This document shows, piece by piece, positions 38,854 to 50,202 of a DNA stretch of 64,000 bases (positions are counted from its first letter, which is position 1; each line of letters starts with the position of its first letter). The notes under the pieces are model-generated. The model had not been told where the DNA came from, searched no databases, and saw only the letters and a program-made list of their open reading frames with translations. The DNA is from Artemisia argyi (Eukaryota; Streptophyta; Magnoliopsida; Asterales; Asteraceae): the NCBI GenBank assembly GCA_030686995.1, contig CM060706.1, positions 145,396,731-145,460,730 of the forward strand, given 5' to 3'. Position numbers and translations under genes: made by a program.

Positions 38854-41743
38854 ATGGCAAATGCTTCAAGCATGTCGATACCAATGGACCCGTCAGGGAC
38901 CGATGCAAAGGCTCTTGACTTTATAGAAGAAATGACTAAGAACTGCGACTCCGTTCAGAAGAATGTGTTGAGAGAGATTTTGACTCAAAATGGTGAGACT
39001 GAGTACCTCCTAAAATGGAACCTCGGTGGCGCCACTGACCGTGAAACTTTTAAGTCAAAAGTTCCTGTGGTGTCGTATGAGGATCTCCAACCGTATGTCC
39101 AACGTATCGCTAATGGTGATAGCTCTCCGATCCTCACTTCCCACCCCGTTACTGAATTCCTTGCAAGGTTGCTACTCATTAGTTCATGCACTTAACAACT
39201 TTTGTCTTCATTTTAATGTTATCGTTTTAATCATAATCTTCAAAATATAACACAGTTCTGGGACATCAGCTGGTGAAAGAAAGCTCTTCCCGACCATTGC
39301 GCAAGAGATGGATCGCAAGCTCAAGCTGCTTAGTCTTTTCCAGCCCGTGATTAATCAGTGCGTAATTTTAGTTAGTCTTTTCCTTTGAAATTTTATTAAT
39401 GGATTTGCTAACAACCACCCCATAGGTGTTGTTTAAGCATTTCATATATAAAAAAGACACATTTAATGAACTCATATATTTCACAATTATACACTTCTAA
39501 TCATTTTAAACATGTTATGTTAAGTATGATATGTTCGAGAATTATTAAATGCTAATTATGTTAACATGGAATTATTAAACAAAACTTATAGAAGGTGGTT
39601 AGCAAATCCCTTTCTTACTTACTAATGTCCACATTTAGTCTAGAAAATTTAATAAACGACAAAAAAATCAATCAATTACTAATATTAAAACCCAGAAATG
39701 TTAGACTCACAAAGAGTTTATATTTACATAATGACTTGTCAACTAATTGTGAAGGGTAAAAGAGAAGAAAAAGAAATTATAATGCCATATAACTAAACCA
39801 CTACATTTGACAAATTATAATGTGAACATAATTTTATAAATATTTTGTGGACATAGCATTACTCACTAAAACCAAAACCAAAACCAACGCCCAATAACAT
39901 TTAGTCTAGAAAATTTAATAAACGACAAAAGATGATCAATCAATTAATAAAAGGGAAGGGTGTGGTAGCATGCCGTTTCATCAAATTAACGTCACTTTAG
40001 CATTTCACATTTTACATTTACACCAAAGATACCCCTTTTGTAGAGCTCAAGCCGTTTACATGTCATTTGCTAGTTTTTTAGGCCCCACTATACCCACTTA
40101 AAACACAAACTAAACTACAAAATCAAATTAATTTTAAAAAAAATGGAAATGGTGTATAGTAAGTTTACATACTTACTTTGCAAATGATACGAGGTGGGGC
40201 GGTGTGGTAACATGCAAATGACGGCGCCCGTTTTCCTTGCGACATACGAAATGGCTAGCAAAATAGTGACTATACCCTTCCCTCTAATTAATATTAAAAC
40301 CAAGGCCCAACCGTATTATATGTCATTCCAATATATAATTTTATGTGTTCCAAGTTTCGTAAAGAACAATTGTACGTGTGTTTAAGGTATGTGCCCGGTT
40401 TGGACAAAGGCAAAGGATTATTTTTTCTCCAGCTAAAAGCCGATACCAAAACACCAAGCGGCTTAGTGGCTCGACCTGTTCTTGCTAGTTTCTACAAGAC
40501 CCTACAACTAATAAGCGGAAGCTACGACCCTTATCATCATTTCACCAGCCCAAATGAAACCGTTGTATGCGCTGATTCCTTCCAAAGCTTTTACTCTCAA
40601 ATGCTTTGTGGTCTTATTTACCGTCAAAAGGTGCTCCGTGTAGGGGCCGTTTTTGCTTCTGGCTTGACTCGGGCTATCAGACTACTCATATCAAATTGGA
40701 AACAGCTTGCGTTTGATATTGAAACTGGAACCTTGAACCCCAAAATCACTGATCCAGATATACGGGCTTGTATGTCAAAGGTGCTGAAGCCTGACCCTGA
40801 ATTAGCACGGTTTCTCACGAGCCAATGTTGTGAAGGGAATTGGGAAGGAATTATAACCCGCATTTGGCCCAATACAAAGTACCATGACGTCATTGTTACG
40901 GGTGCTATGGCCCAGTATATACCGATACTTGATTATTACAGCGGTAATCTACCTCTAATTTCTATGGGGTATGGTTCCTCAGAATGTTACTTTGGGTTAA
41001 ATCTAACCCCCATGGCTAAAGCGCCCGAGGTTTCATATACTATCATGCCAAACATGGGTTACTTTGAGTTCATTCCACATGACTCTGTCAACTCGGGTGA
41101 TTTGACGCCTCAAACCATAGACCTTGCTGACGTGGAACTCGGAAAACAGTATGAACTGGTGATCACGACCTATGCAGGTCTTTGTCGGTACCAGCTTGGA
41201 GACATTCTTCAGGTCACTGGTTACCATAATTCCGCCCCACAATTCAAATTCATTAGAAGAAAGAATGTTTTACTAAGTATTGATGCTGATAAAACAGATG
41301 AGCCTGAGTTGCAAAGCGCAATTGAAAAGGCTTCAGAGCATTTGAAGATATGCAACACAGAAGTTCTAGAGTACACAAGCTATGCCGACACGAAAATAAT
41401 ACCAGGCCATTATGTAATTTACTGGGAGTTGCTGGTGAAAGATCCAAGTCACGGGCCGAGTCACAAGGTGTTGGATCAATGTTGTTTGGCAATAGAGCAA
41501 TCTTTAAGTAATGTCTATCGACATTATCGGGTTGTGGATAATACTATCGGGCCATTAGAGATTCGTGTTGTTAAGAGTGGCACATTTGAGGTTTTGATGG
41601 ATTACTCTATATCACGAGGGGCATCCATAAACCAATATAAAGTTCCGAAATGTGTTAGTTTTGCACCCATCATTGAACTTTTGGATTCTAGGGTTGTATC
41701 GACCCATTTTAGCCCGAGTGCACCCCAGCCAGTTCCAAAATGA
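38854..41743 (+). CDS. GH3: GH3 acyl-acid amido synthetase, copy A (intact)
   Basis: Three exons, 38854-39167, 39256-39357 and 40387-41743, join in frame to 590 residues, the usual GH3 length. GH3 enzymes adenylate a plant-hormone acid (auxin or jasmonate type) and conjugate it to an amino acid in the cytosol. ATP motif [11 protein letters not shown] spans the exon 1/2 junction (residues ~105-114), motif II is [11 protein letters not shown] (~334), and motif III reads CRYQLGD (~405-411) where copies B and C have [39 protein letters not shown] and GAMAQYIP are shared with group II auxin-conjugating members (GH3.17 type); substrate is not provable. A fold-back MITE ends 115 bp upstream of the ATG. 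Intron 2 (1029 bp) contains an internal direct repeat (about 39636 and 39900). Confidence 0.9.
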
Positions 41744-42357
41744 ATTTTACTAAACAGTACTTAGTTGATCACCTGAACATGTTATGTGGAATGAGGCCAG
41801 GCTAATTACAAACCGGGTTCCAAAAGTGAAGAATGTTATGTGCATATTAAGTGAAGGGTGTATTATATCAATGTAGATACCTTCAGAAAGTATTGCAAGA
41901 ATAATGTGATTGTCGAAATGATGATTGTTTTTCCTGTGTGTTATGTATATAACCTTCTGATTTGCTGGGCTTAATTCATTGTAATATGCTTTATTTTAAG
42001 GAGCTTAGTAATATATTCTCTATTGGCTTTAAATATTTTGTTTTTGCATACATTACTAATGAATTTGTCATCAGATTGTTGGAGTTATGCTTTGCAGAAA
42101 TTTACCTAAAAAAGTTAAGCTTGCATAGCAAATACACGGCATGTATATGTAATTATACAACTATGTGGTTGACTTGTTTTAACTTCAAGTATCCCTATGT
42201 CAAAGAAGCTAATTTATATATGTTCAAGAAATGATGTGATAAACATATGGGCCGATTTTAAATGACTGATGCTGAGCTGATTGGGAGTCCAACACAGGCC
42301 TGCCCCCTATTGGCATTAGGCGATAACCGAAGGTAAAATAATTGTCTTACAATCACC
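41744..42357. other. GH3-A 3' flank
   Basis: 3'UTR-like AT-rich DNA, homologous in patches to the 3' flanks of copies B and C (e.g. CTGGGCTTAATTCATTGTAA at 41966). The ORF at 41962-42234 is not kept in the copies. Confidence 0.6.
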
Positions 42358-42540
42358 ATGGGGACTCAGATTAAAAAGCCAAAGGTTGTTTTCATAATTT
42401 GAGCAACCGCAGCAAGCCGAGATTTGCCTGAATCTCACTTCACGTCACAAGATTTATGTTACTAGGCAGTATGCAGTAGCGGTTATTGAAAGGGTGATGA
42501 GAACGGGTACACCGCCCGTGATTGTTGGTGGATCAAGTTT
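42358..42540 (+). pseudogene. IPT: Adenylate isopentenyltransferase remnant A
   Basis: The frame MGTQIKKPKVVFI then a stop where GATA should follow, and about 90 bp later AVIERVMRTGTPPVIVGGSS, are the P-loop and a central block of IPT. Relative to copies B and C about 930 bp of the 3' part are deleted, from just after GGS (about 42536) directly to GGGCTATGATTTGAC. Confidence 0.7.
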
Positions 42541-42811
42541 TGGGCTATGATTTGACTGATAAGTGTATTATAAATAGAGATAGAAGATTAAAGGTTTTGA
42601 GTTTTGCTCTTCGGTGCACTTATTTTTTTTAACCAAAATGGCTTGTGTCCTAATGATACCCTGTGTGAGAAGCTCCCTAACTCAAATGGTGGTTTAAGTC
42701 TTGTTTAGGACATGTGAGATAGATTTATAGTATAAATATTGTAGGTTTAAGTCTTGTTTAGGACATGTGAGATAGATTTGTAGTGTAAATATTGTGAGAT
42801 AGTTAAAATTG

Positions 42812-42847
<36 letters not shown>

Positions 42848-43599
42848 AGCAAGGACAATACTTGTGCATCAATCTGATCATGGGTAAGTTTAGACTACCA
42901 TTTGTGCAACTAATTAATAAGAGGCGGTTGTTGATTTACTTGAAATAGTAAGTTCGATTCATGGCTTTTGTTTTTGACTTTATGTTTCAAGATGGAGCTT
43001 TGTTTGTGGTATGTTCGACAACGCAAAAATTCCCCAACTTATTTTGTGCAACTACTATAAATTCCTTTTCGTTATTTGGTAACTGTTTTGTTTGAGGCCA
43101 AGTTTCAGTATAATGTATGGTTGAAGTTGTTTTCTTTGATTCTTTATTTTTACGATAGCGTTTGAAGTGGAAAGTGATAATTTGATCAATGTATAGTACT
43201 GTAGTATATATCTTTATGTTGCGGTTATACCGGTTAATGTATAGTATATATCTTTATGTAAATCTGATTAGTAGACCTTTGGAATCTTTAATACAACTAA
43301 AAATGTAAAAGTCCCCTTGCTACAGGTACTTTATTATTGATTTGATAACGTTTCTTTCATGTTTCTGTAAGTTTCATCTTTTTCACATGTTTCCATCAAC
43401 ATCTTAATGAACTTGGTAATATAAGCTTCTTCTATTTAAGATATGACACCGTTCTATCTCTTTCAAAGATTTTTGTGGATGTCATTTGATAGTTAACAAG
43501 TAACATCAACTCATAAATGATAATGCAAGAAATGAATGGAAACAAGTGCAAACAAAAGAAAGAAAATACTACGTACATGTTTTCCTAAATTCCTGTAAA
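42541..43599. other. Intergenic
   Basis: First ~270 bp match downstream DNA of units B and C (47545-47780, 62440-62670); a short segment (TTTAAGTCTTGTTTAGGACATGTGAGATAGA) is tandemly duplicated at 42692 and 42746. A poly(T) run occupies 42813-42843. No gene seen. Confidence 0.6.
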
Positions 43600-43803
43600 C
43601 AGGGGCGAAGCTTCATAGGAGCCGGGGGCACCCGACCCCCCGAAATTTTTTTTGCGATGTAGGGGTATATAGTTTTCGTGAAGAAAAATTTCGGTATATT
43701 CGGTTTCGACCCCCCAAAAATTTCGGTATACCTGAAATATAGCCTTAGGAAAAAAAAATTTAGATCCCGACCCCCCACTTACAAAATCCAAGCTTCGCCA
43801 CTG
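43600..43803. mobile_element. hAT-type MITE
   Basis: 204 bp with terminal inverted repeats CAGGGGCGAAGCTT / AAGCTTCGCCACTG and a perfect 8-bp target duplication CCTGTAAA (43592-43599, 43804-43811), diagnostic of the hAT superfamily. No transposase. Internally it has repeated GACCCCCCA and AATTTCGGTATA blocks. Confidence 0.92.
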
Positions 43804-43887
43804 CCTGTAAATGCATATAACTCTATAATAAAATCTGCAAATTCTTTTGCATGTATTCTTGCTGCGCGCATAGCTGTGCAATCAATT

Positions 43888-43890
<3 letters not shown>

Positions 43891-43944
<54 letters not shown>

Positions 43945-44009
43945 TTTTATTTTTTTTTTATTATTATAATAATGATTTTTCATTGAAACCATGGAAATTA
44001 CATGAAATT

Positions 44010-44049
<40 letters not shown>

Positions 44050-44051
44050 TT
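43891..44051. repeat. Two (TTA)n microsatellites
   Basis: TTA/TTTA runs at about 43891-43965 and 44011-44051, separated by ~45 bp. They produce spurious Tyr/Leu-rich ORFs. Confidence 0.9.
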
Positions 44052-44273
44052 CTCATACCGCCCGTGTTGAACATGGGTTCTAATAATGGATCAATAATAC
44101 ATAGAAATTGTAGTAGATTTGGTTTCGGGTACGTGGGGCATATATATCAGCATATGACCCAAAGCTTGCGTGTGTATATATTACCTCTCCATCCCATCTA
44201 TCATAAGTTCATAAGTCACAATACAGATCAAGTGCACATACATATTCATATTATCTAGCTCCATAACTGTATC

Positions 44274-45920
44274 ATGGCAAATGCTTCAAGCACGTCGATA
44301 CCAGTGGACCCTTCAGGGACCGATGCAAAGGCTCTCGACTTTATAGAAGAAATGACTAAGAACTGCGACTCTGTTCAGAAGAATGTGTTGAGAGAGATTT
44401 TGACTCAAAATGGTGAGACTGAGTACCTCCTAAAATGGAACCTTGGTGGCGCCACTGATCGTGAAACTTTTAAGTCAAAAGTTCCTGTGGTGTTGTATGA
44501 GGATCTCCAACCGTACATCCAACGTATCGCTAATGGTGATAGCTCTCCGATCCTCACTTCCCACACTTTGGACAAAGGCAAAGGACTATTATTTCTCCAG
44601 CTTAAAGCCGATATCAAAACACCAAGCAGCTTAGTGGCTCGACCTGTTCTTCCTAGTTTCTACAAGACCCTACAACTAATAACCGGAAGCTACGACCCTT
44701 ATCATCATTTCACCAGCCCAAATGAAACCGTTGTATGTGCTGATTCCTTCCAAAGCTTTTACTCTCAAATGCTTTGTGGCCTTATTAACCGTCAAAAGGT
44801 GCTCCGTGTAGGGGCCGTTTTTGCTTCTGGCTTGACTCGGGCTATCAGACTACTCATATCAAATTGGAAACAGCTTGCGTTTGATATTGAAACTGGAACC
44901 TTGAACCCCAAAATCACTGATCCAGATATACGGGCTTGTATGTCAAAGGTGCTGAGGCCTGACCCTGAATTGGCACGGTTTCTCACGGGCAAATGTTGTG
45001 AAGGGAATTGGGAAGGGATTGTAACCCGCATTTGGCCCAATACAAAGTACCTTGACGTCATTGTTACGGGTGCTATGGCCCAGTATATACCGGTACTTGA
45101 TTATTACAGCGGTAATCTACCTCTAGTTTCTATGGCGTATGGTTCCTCAGAATGTTACTTTGGGTTAAATCTAACCCCCATGGCTAAAGCGTCCGATGTT
45201 TCATATACTATCATGCCAAACACGGGTTACTTTGAGTTCATTCCAATTGACTCTGTCAACTCGGGTGATTTGACGCCTCAACTCATAGACCTTGCTAACG
45301 TGGAACTCGGAAAACAGTATGAACTGGTGATCACGACCTATGCAGGTCTTTGTCGGTACCGGCTTGGAGACATTCTTCAGGTCACTGGTTACCATAATTC
45401 CGCCCCACAATTCAAAATCATTAGAAGAAAGAATGTTTTACTAAGTATTGATGCCGATAAAACAGATGAGCCTGAGCTGCAAAGCGCAATTGAAAAGGCT
45501 TCAGAGCATTTGAAGATATTCAACACAGAAGTTCTAGAGTACACAAGCTACGCCGACACAAAAACAACACCAGGTCATTATGTAATTTACTGGGAGTTGC
45601 TGGTGAAAGATCCAAGTAATGGGCCGATTCACAAGGTGTTTGACCGATGTTGTTTGGCAATAGAGCAATCTTTAAGTTATCCCTATCGACATAATCGGGC
45701 TGTGGATAATACTATCGGCCCATTAGAGATTCGTGTTGTTAAGAGTGGTACATTTGAGGCTTTGATGGATTACTCTATATCACGAGGGGCATCCATAAAC
45801 CAATATAAAGTTCCGAGATGTATTAGTTTTGCACCCATCATTGGACTTTTGGATTCTAGGGTTGTATCGACCCATTTTAGCCCAAGCGCACCACAATCAG
45901 TTGATTCAGTTAAAATATGA
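44274..45920 (+). CDS. GH3: GH3 copy B, intronless in-frame deletion derivative
   Basis: An uninterrupted 548-residue ORF. Residues 1-97 match GH3-A exon 1 up to SPILTSH, then jump to [11 protein letters not shown] of exon 3. The region equivalent to A 39145-40398 (end of exon 1, both introns, exon 2, start of exon 3) is missing, yet the frame is kept. The junction is not at splice sites, so this is a genomic deletion, not retroposition. It removes ATP motif I ([10 protein letters not shown]), expected to abolish adenylation; motif II ([11 protein letters not shown], ~289) and motif III (CRYRLGD) remain. The upstream 120 bp and start context match copy A, so transcription is plausible. Either a decaying pseudogene with no stop yet, or a catalytically dead paralogue. 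Confidence 0.82.
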   Translation: MANASSTSIPVDPSGTDAKALDFIEEMTKNCDSVQKNVLREILTQNGETEYLLKWNLGGATDRETFKSKVPVVLYEDLQPYIQRIANGDSSPILTSHTLDKGKGLLFLQLKADIKTPSSLVARPVLPSFYKTLQLITGSYDPYHHFTSPNETVVCADSFQSFYSQMLCGLINRQKVLRVGAVFASGLTRAIRLLISNWKQLAFDIETGTLNPKITDPDIRACMSKVLRPDPELARFLTGKCCEGNWEGIVTRIWPNTKYLDVIVTGAMAQYIPVLDYYSGNLPLVSMAYGSSECYFGLNLTPMAKASDVSYTIMPNTGYFEFIPIDSVNSGDLTPQLIDLANVELGKQYELVITTYAGLCRYRLGDILQVTGYHNSAPQFKIIRRKNVLLSIDADKTDEPELQSAIEKASEHLKIFNTEVLEYTSYADTKTTPGHYVIYWELLVKDPSNGPIHKVFDRCCLAIEQSLSYPYRHNRAVDNTIGPLEIRVVKSGTFEALMDYSISRGASINQYKVPRCISFAPIIGLLDSRVVSTHFSPSAPQSVDSVKI

Positions 45921-46431
45921 ATTTTACTAAACAGTACTTAGTTGATCACCTGAACATGTTATGTGGGATGCAGCCAAGTTAATTACAAACCGTAGGTTCC
46001 AAAAGTGCTGGGCTTAATTCATTGTAATATGCTTTATTTTAGGGAGCTTATATTCTCTATTGGCTTTAGTTATTTTGTTGTTGCATACATTCTAATGAAT
46101 TTATCATCATATTGATGGAGTTATGCTTTGCTGAAATTTATCTATTAAAAATTAAGCTTGCATAGCAAATACATGGCATGTATATGTAAGTATACAACTA
46201 TGTGGTTGACTTGTTTTAACTTCAAGTATCCCTACGTCTTTTTTTTAGCAAAGTATCCCTATGTCAAAGAAGCTAATTTATATATGTTCAAGAAATGATG
46301 TGATAAACATATGGGCCGATTGTAAATGACTGATGTTGAGCCGATTGGGAGTCCAACACCCCCCCCCCCCCCCCCCCCCCCTATTGGCATTAGGCGATAA
46401 CCAAAGGTAAAATAATTGTCTTACAATCACC
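45921..46431. other. GH3-B 3' flank
   Basis: 3'UTR-like DNA homologous to the A and C flanks, ending in a 23-base C run (46359-46381) just ahead of the IPT remnant. Confidence 0.7.
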
Positions 46432-47286
46432 ATGGGAACTCGGATTAAAAAGCCAAAGGTTGTTTTCATAATGGGAGCAACCGCAGCAAGGTGAGATTAA
46501 TTTGCCCCGAATCTAACTTCACGGCACAAGACTTTTGTTAGTAGGCAGTAGCGGTTATTGAAAGGGTGGTGAGAACGGGTACATTGCCCGTGATTGTTGG
46601 TGGATCAAAATTTTCATTGAAGCACTTGTTGAGAATCCTTTCTTTGGTTTCTAATCTAGATATGAGTGTTATTTCTTATGGATCGGACCAATGTTTCTTC
46701 ACCTGTATTATACTCGTACGTTGGATGACACGTAATGGTTGATGCAGGCATAGTTTTATTGCTTTATGATTTCTGCGTGTACATTTTACAGTTCGTAGTA
46801 TATATCCCTTAATAATGACTCCAATTGTAAGGCAAAACATAATAATGATTACAAGAAACGATTAAGCAAACAAACAAAAACACAAAGACTTAAAGTGGTT
46901 TACACGATCGTGAAGGACTCATTGTTGAGGTACGAGACATTTATATACGATCTGATGGCCAATTACACAAGAGGCATGTTTAAGTCCATCAGCATCCCTG
47001 AGCAGCTAAGCTCCATGAATATCTACAAGCGGAGACTAAAGTAGACCATGAGACTGCCAATGAAAACCTACTTAAAGTTGCAATATCTGACATTAAGTCA
47101 AGCACGTGCAAACTAACTGATGATTCTCGGCTACAAAAGATTAATCGATTAAAGAAACAACGCATGTGGCCTATCTATCGTGTCGATGCAACCAATGTTT
47201 GAGAAACGAGGTAAGGAAGCCAAAGATATATAAGGAAGAACGAGTGCTACAACCATCCTTAAAACTAGTTCGTGATTTCCTCAATA
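46432..47286 (+). pseudogene. IPT: Adenylate isopentenyltransferase pseudogene B
   Basis: Begins MGTRIKKPKVVFIMGATAAR, the P-loop start of IPT (normally GATATGKS/T), then decays. Later blocks in shifting frames follow IPT order: AVIERVVRTGTLPVIVGGS, SRYECYFLWI, VDAG, LKVAISDIKSSTCKL, LQKINRLKKQRMWPIYRVDA, FEKRGKEAKD and SLKLVRDFLN. IPT transfers a dimethylallyl group to ATP/ADP, the first step of cytokinin synthesis. Several frameshifts and stops, and loss of the GK[S/T] of the P-loop, make it non-functional. Order and completeness of blocks show a whole gene once lay here, downstream of and co-oriented with GH3. Confidence 0.82.
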
Positions 47287-49190
47287 GAAACAAGAATTAT
47301 ATATGTTCATCATCATATCTACTAAAGTCCATAAATTAAAGTTCACAACATGTACTGCTATAAAATTTTCAAAAAACAAACTCGTTTAACCAATAAAGAT
47401 GACAGCTTTGTAACATTTTTTGGTTAATGTTATTCAACTACAACCTATTCACATTTAAAAGCTAATGAAAATCATAACCTCATTTTTCAGTAATATATTT
47501 AGGTCCCTTTATGTTATTTCATTAGAATGACTCATACAAGTTTCGGGCTATGATTTGACCGATAAGTGTATTACATAAATAGAGATATAAGATTAAAGGT
47601 TTTGAGTTTTGCTCTTCAGCGCACTTATTATTTTTTTTAACCGAAAGGGCTTGTGTCCTAATGATACCCCATGTTGTGTGAGAAGCTCCCTAACTCAAAT
47701 CGGTTCAAGTCTTTCTTAAAACATGTGAGATAGATTTGTAGTGTAAATATTGCGATATACTCCGTAGTTAAAAAAAAAAATTATTGGATATTATTGATCA
47801 TGGCCCAAGTCTTTACTATGAATTCATGAATTGTAAGGCTTAGCCCATTAGTTAGTCTATCTTGGTTAATAAGCAATTAATCACTATATAGATATGCAAA
47901 ACATTCACAAGTTATCAGATAAAAGGTTTATACAGAGATGTTATTACAAGGAAGAATGGGATCATTGATCCATTAATTTGATCCAATGGGAGTTAAATTT
48001 GCTATTCCTATTTGGAATTCCAGTATGGGTGAAAACTTTGACCTTCTCGCCAAAAGTGTGTCTCTCCTTAGGCTTGAGACTGATCCAAAATGGTTTCGAT
48101 GAAATCCACATTGTTGTTTGTATTACCGCATTAAAGGAATCCTTTGCAAGCGACGGGGCAATGAAAAGGTGTTACGAGTCTTCAAAGGATAGGTTACAAA
48201 GCAGACGCTTAGTCTAATCAAGATCAATGCTCATGGCATCAAGATTACATCTAGTTCGTAAGGGATCATTACCTAACTGCCAAGCGATGCATGTTAATGG
48301 GAACTGATTTAGTCGACATTTATGCAAAGCGTACATTTTGCAAGAGTACGTATGGGTGTACCTTGATTAGATAAAAATTGAGTTTGATCGGTTTAAGATG
48401 AGGCTCATGAGTCGTGAACGAACATGAGCCATATTCCTACATACGGGTTAGTTTGTACTCTTCGCTTAGACGTGGATATTATAGGAGTTCACTAGTTATA
48501 ATGCCCGCGCACGCGCGGATTTTTTTTTTTTTTAATTTTTTGAAATAATTATTTAAAAATTTTAATGTTATTGTTAATTGCATCTTATCTATATTTTTTG
48601 TATTTATCTTCTACTTGTGTTGTAGATAAATATAAAATAAATAATCTTTTTTAAAATATCTTATCTATATTTTTTGTATTTTTTTTAATAAAATTATTAA
48701 TAAATCAGGTATGAATTGATTTTTTTGAAATGCGAAATTCCCAATAAGGTTTTATTTTATTATATAAATGATATCAATTCATTTATGATAAACGAAATAA
48801 GTTGACATGAAAAAAGGTTACAAACAAACAAACAATCTACTAAGAGCATCATCTACTAAGTAAACATATCCTCCAATCTCCATTACACAATAAACTCATT
48901 ATTGTTTATTTGTTTTCGATTCTTTAGGGGACTTTCGGGATGGATGCTATTAGCTTACACTTTTTGTTACTCCGTACTAAGTATCTTAATATAGCAAGTT
49001 GAAAATTTACTTACTTAAGAATGTTTATTTCCTTAAGTATATTGAAATAAAACCCCTCTGTCGTATGTTTATGTTTCTAGCTCAACAACTACATTCGTAC
49101 CTCTAGTAATACTCAATGTAGGTTATTCTCACGGGCCCTATTTCTATTAACCGAACCCTCTCTAAAAGGGGTAGCTCACTTTTTTTTTTT
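47287..49190. other. Intergenic part of GH3-B unit
   Basis: No recognised gene. A 79-codon ORF at 47978-48217 (MIQWELNLLFLFGIPVW) is shortened by a stop in the duplicate (62864-63061), arguing against selection. A GC palindrome CCGCGCACGCGCGG (48505-48518) after TTATAATGC looks like a transposon end; the following ~200 bp are AT-rich with repeated TCTATATTTTTTGTATTT. Confidence 0.6.
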
Positions 49191-49218
49191 GTTTTTTCCT
49201 TATATTGTCGTTTAGTTG

Positions 49219-49251
<33 letters not shown>

Positions 49252-49471
49252 GTTTGGTATAGTATATATATTTGGTATAGTATATATTTTTTGTAATGTT
49301 TTTTTTGTTTTATTTGTTACGTTTATATAATTAACGTCCAATGCGTTTTTATTTAATTAATAACAATAACAAATAGCACGTTAAACGTTACCACATTAAA
49401 CGACTATGACAACAAATGTTATTATTCAATTAAACAACAACGTTAACACATTATTTAAAAAACAACAACAT

Positions 49472-49927
49472 TTACGACATATAAAGATTATTCAAATCAT
49501 TTAAAAGATCATGGAGCCGGGCACTTGACTGACAAGCGTGATTCTCAGGATTTCTTGCCATTTCTAACTCCATCTCCAGCGACTTTATTCTTGCCTTCAA
49601 CAACTTGTTCTCATTTTTTGTAGCAACGCAGTTTGAGCAATGCGTTGAAGAAGATGGTTGATTAAAGTGCTCTGCTTCAAATTCATCTTTCCACGCGAAG
49701 TATCAACACCCATAGTCTTTTGTACCTGGCTGTTACATGTTAAGAAAATAATAAGAAATGTATTTTTAACAAACAAATTATTTACATAACTAAGCAAACG
49801 TATGATTATTTACCACTGAAAGAGCACATGCATAAAACAGTCGCCCACGACTACCATCTTGCCAGGATTTCCGTTCTACAATAAATCCTCTATTACATCG
49901 GCACCAGAAAGGATTTCTTTGGCTCAT
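49472..49927 (-). pseudogene. GRF-type zinc-finger protein, one nonsense codon
   Basis: Two exons, 49927-49814 and 49729-49472, in frame. Exon 1: MSQRNPFWCRCNRGFIVERK, then GRLFYACALS; exon 2: DYGC, stop, YFAWKDEF, then a coiled-coil tail (ENKLLKARIKSLEMELEMAR). The spacing C-x-C .. FYAC .. C-x-YFxWxDE is the GRF zinc finger, a nucleic-acid-binding module common in small plant proteins and transposon-associated genes. The TGA (codon 47) replaces the residue after the last zinc cysteine; otherwise the ~122-codon ORF is clean. It lies 3' of the OTU-MULE remnant on the same strand, so both may come from one element. Confidence 0.65.
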
Positions 49928-50202
49928 CTGACCAAAGAATTTGCATAATAATTTACATCAGCAATCAATAATGTTATTACTAATTTAAACAAAGTAATAA
50001 TAACTGGTGCAGAACTAACACTCTACAAAAAAGCAGACTTTTAAGTTTCAAACAATTAACATTTAAACGATGTTGAATAATCATTTACAACATATGATTC
50101 ACTATGTTTACAATGGTTTTGTCGGTGTCTCTATTATTTACAACATAAATCAGTAATCATTTACAATGGTTTTGTCGGTGTCTCTATTATTTACAACATA
50201 AA
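49928..50202. other. Spacer with direct duplication
   Basis: TTTACAATGGTTTTGTCGGTGTCTCTATTATTTACAACATAAATCA-type sequence occurs twice in tandem (about 50107 and 50160), a short duplication with no coding sense. Confidence 0.6.

Larger units (their letters stand above)
44568..49114 (+). repeat. Segmental duplication, member 1 (GH3-B unit)
   Basis: Nearly identical to 59472-64000 from TTGGACAAAGG in GH3 exon 3 to at least the window end. Differences seen are scattered single bases and indels in homopolymers (23 C at 46359 against 15 C at 61263). Confidence 0.93.

Noticed and set aside
43678..44258. ORFs of 102 and 135 codons over the TTA repeats
   Set aside because: Tyr/Leu runs from trinucleotide repeats and the hAT MITE; not genes.
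44274..45920. GH3-B as a retroposed (processed) copy
   Set aside because: It lacks introns, but the junction is inside exons 1 and 3 rather than at splice sites, exon 2 is missing, and the promoter flank is shared with A; genomic deletion fits better.
47978..48217. 79-codon ORF in unit B as a gene
   Set aside because: Its duplicate in unit C is cut by a stop after a single change, no family is recognised, and no leader is visible.
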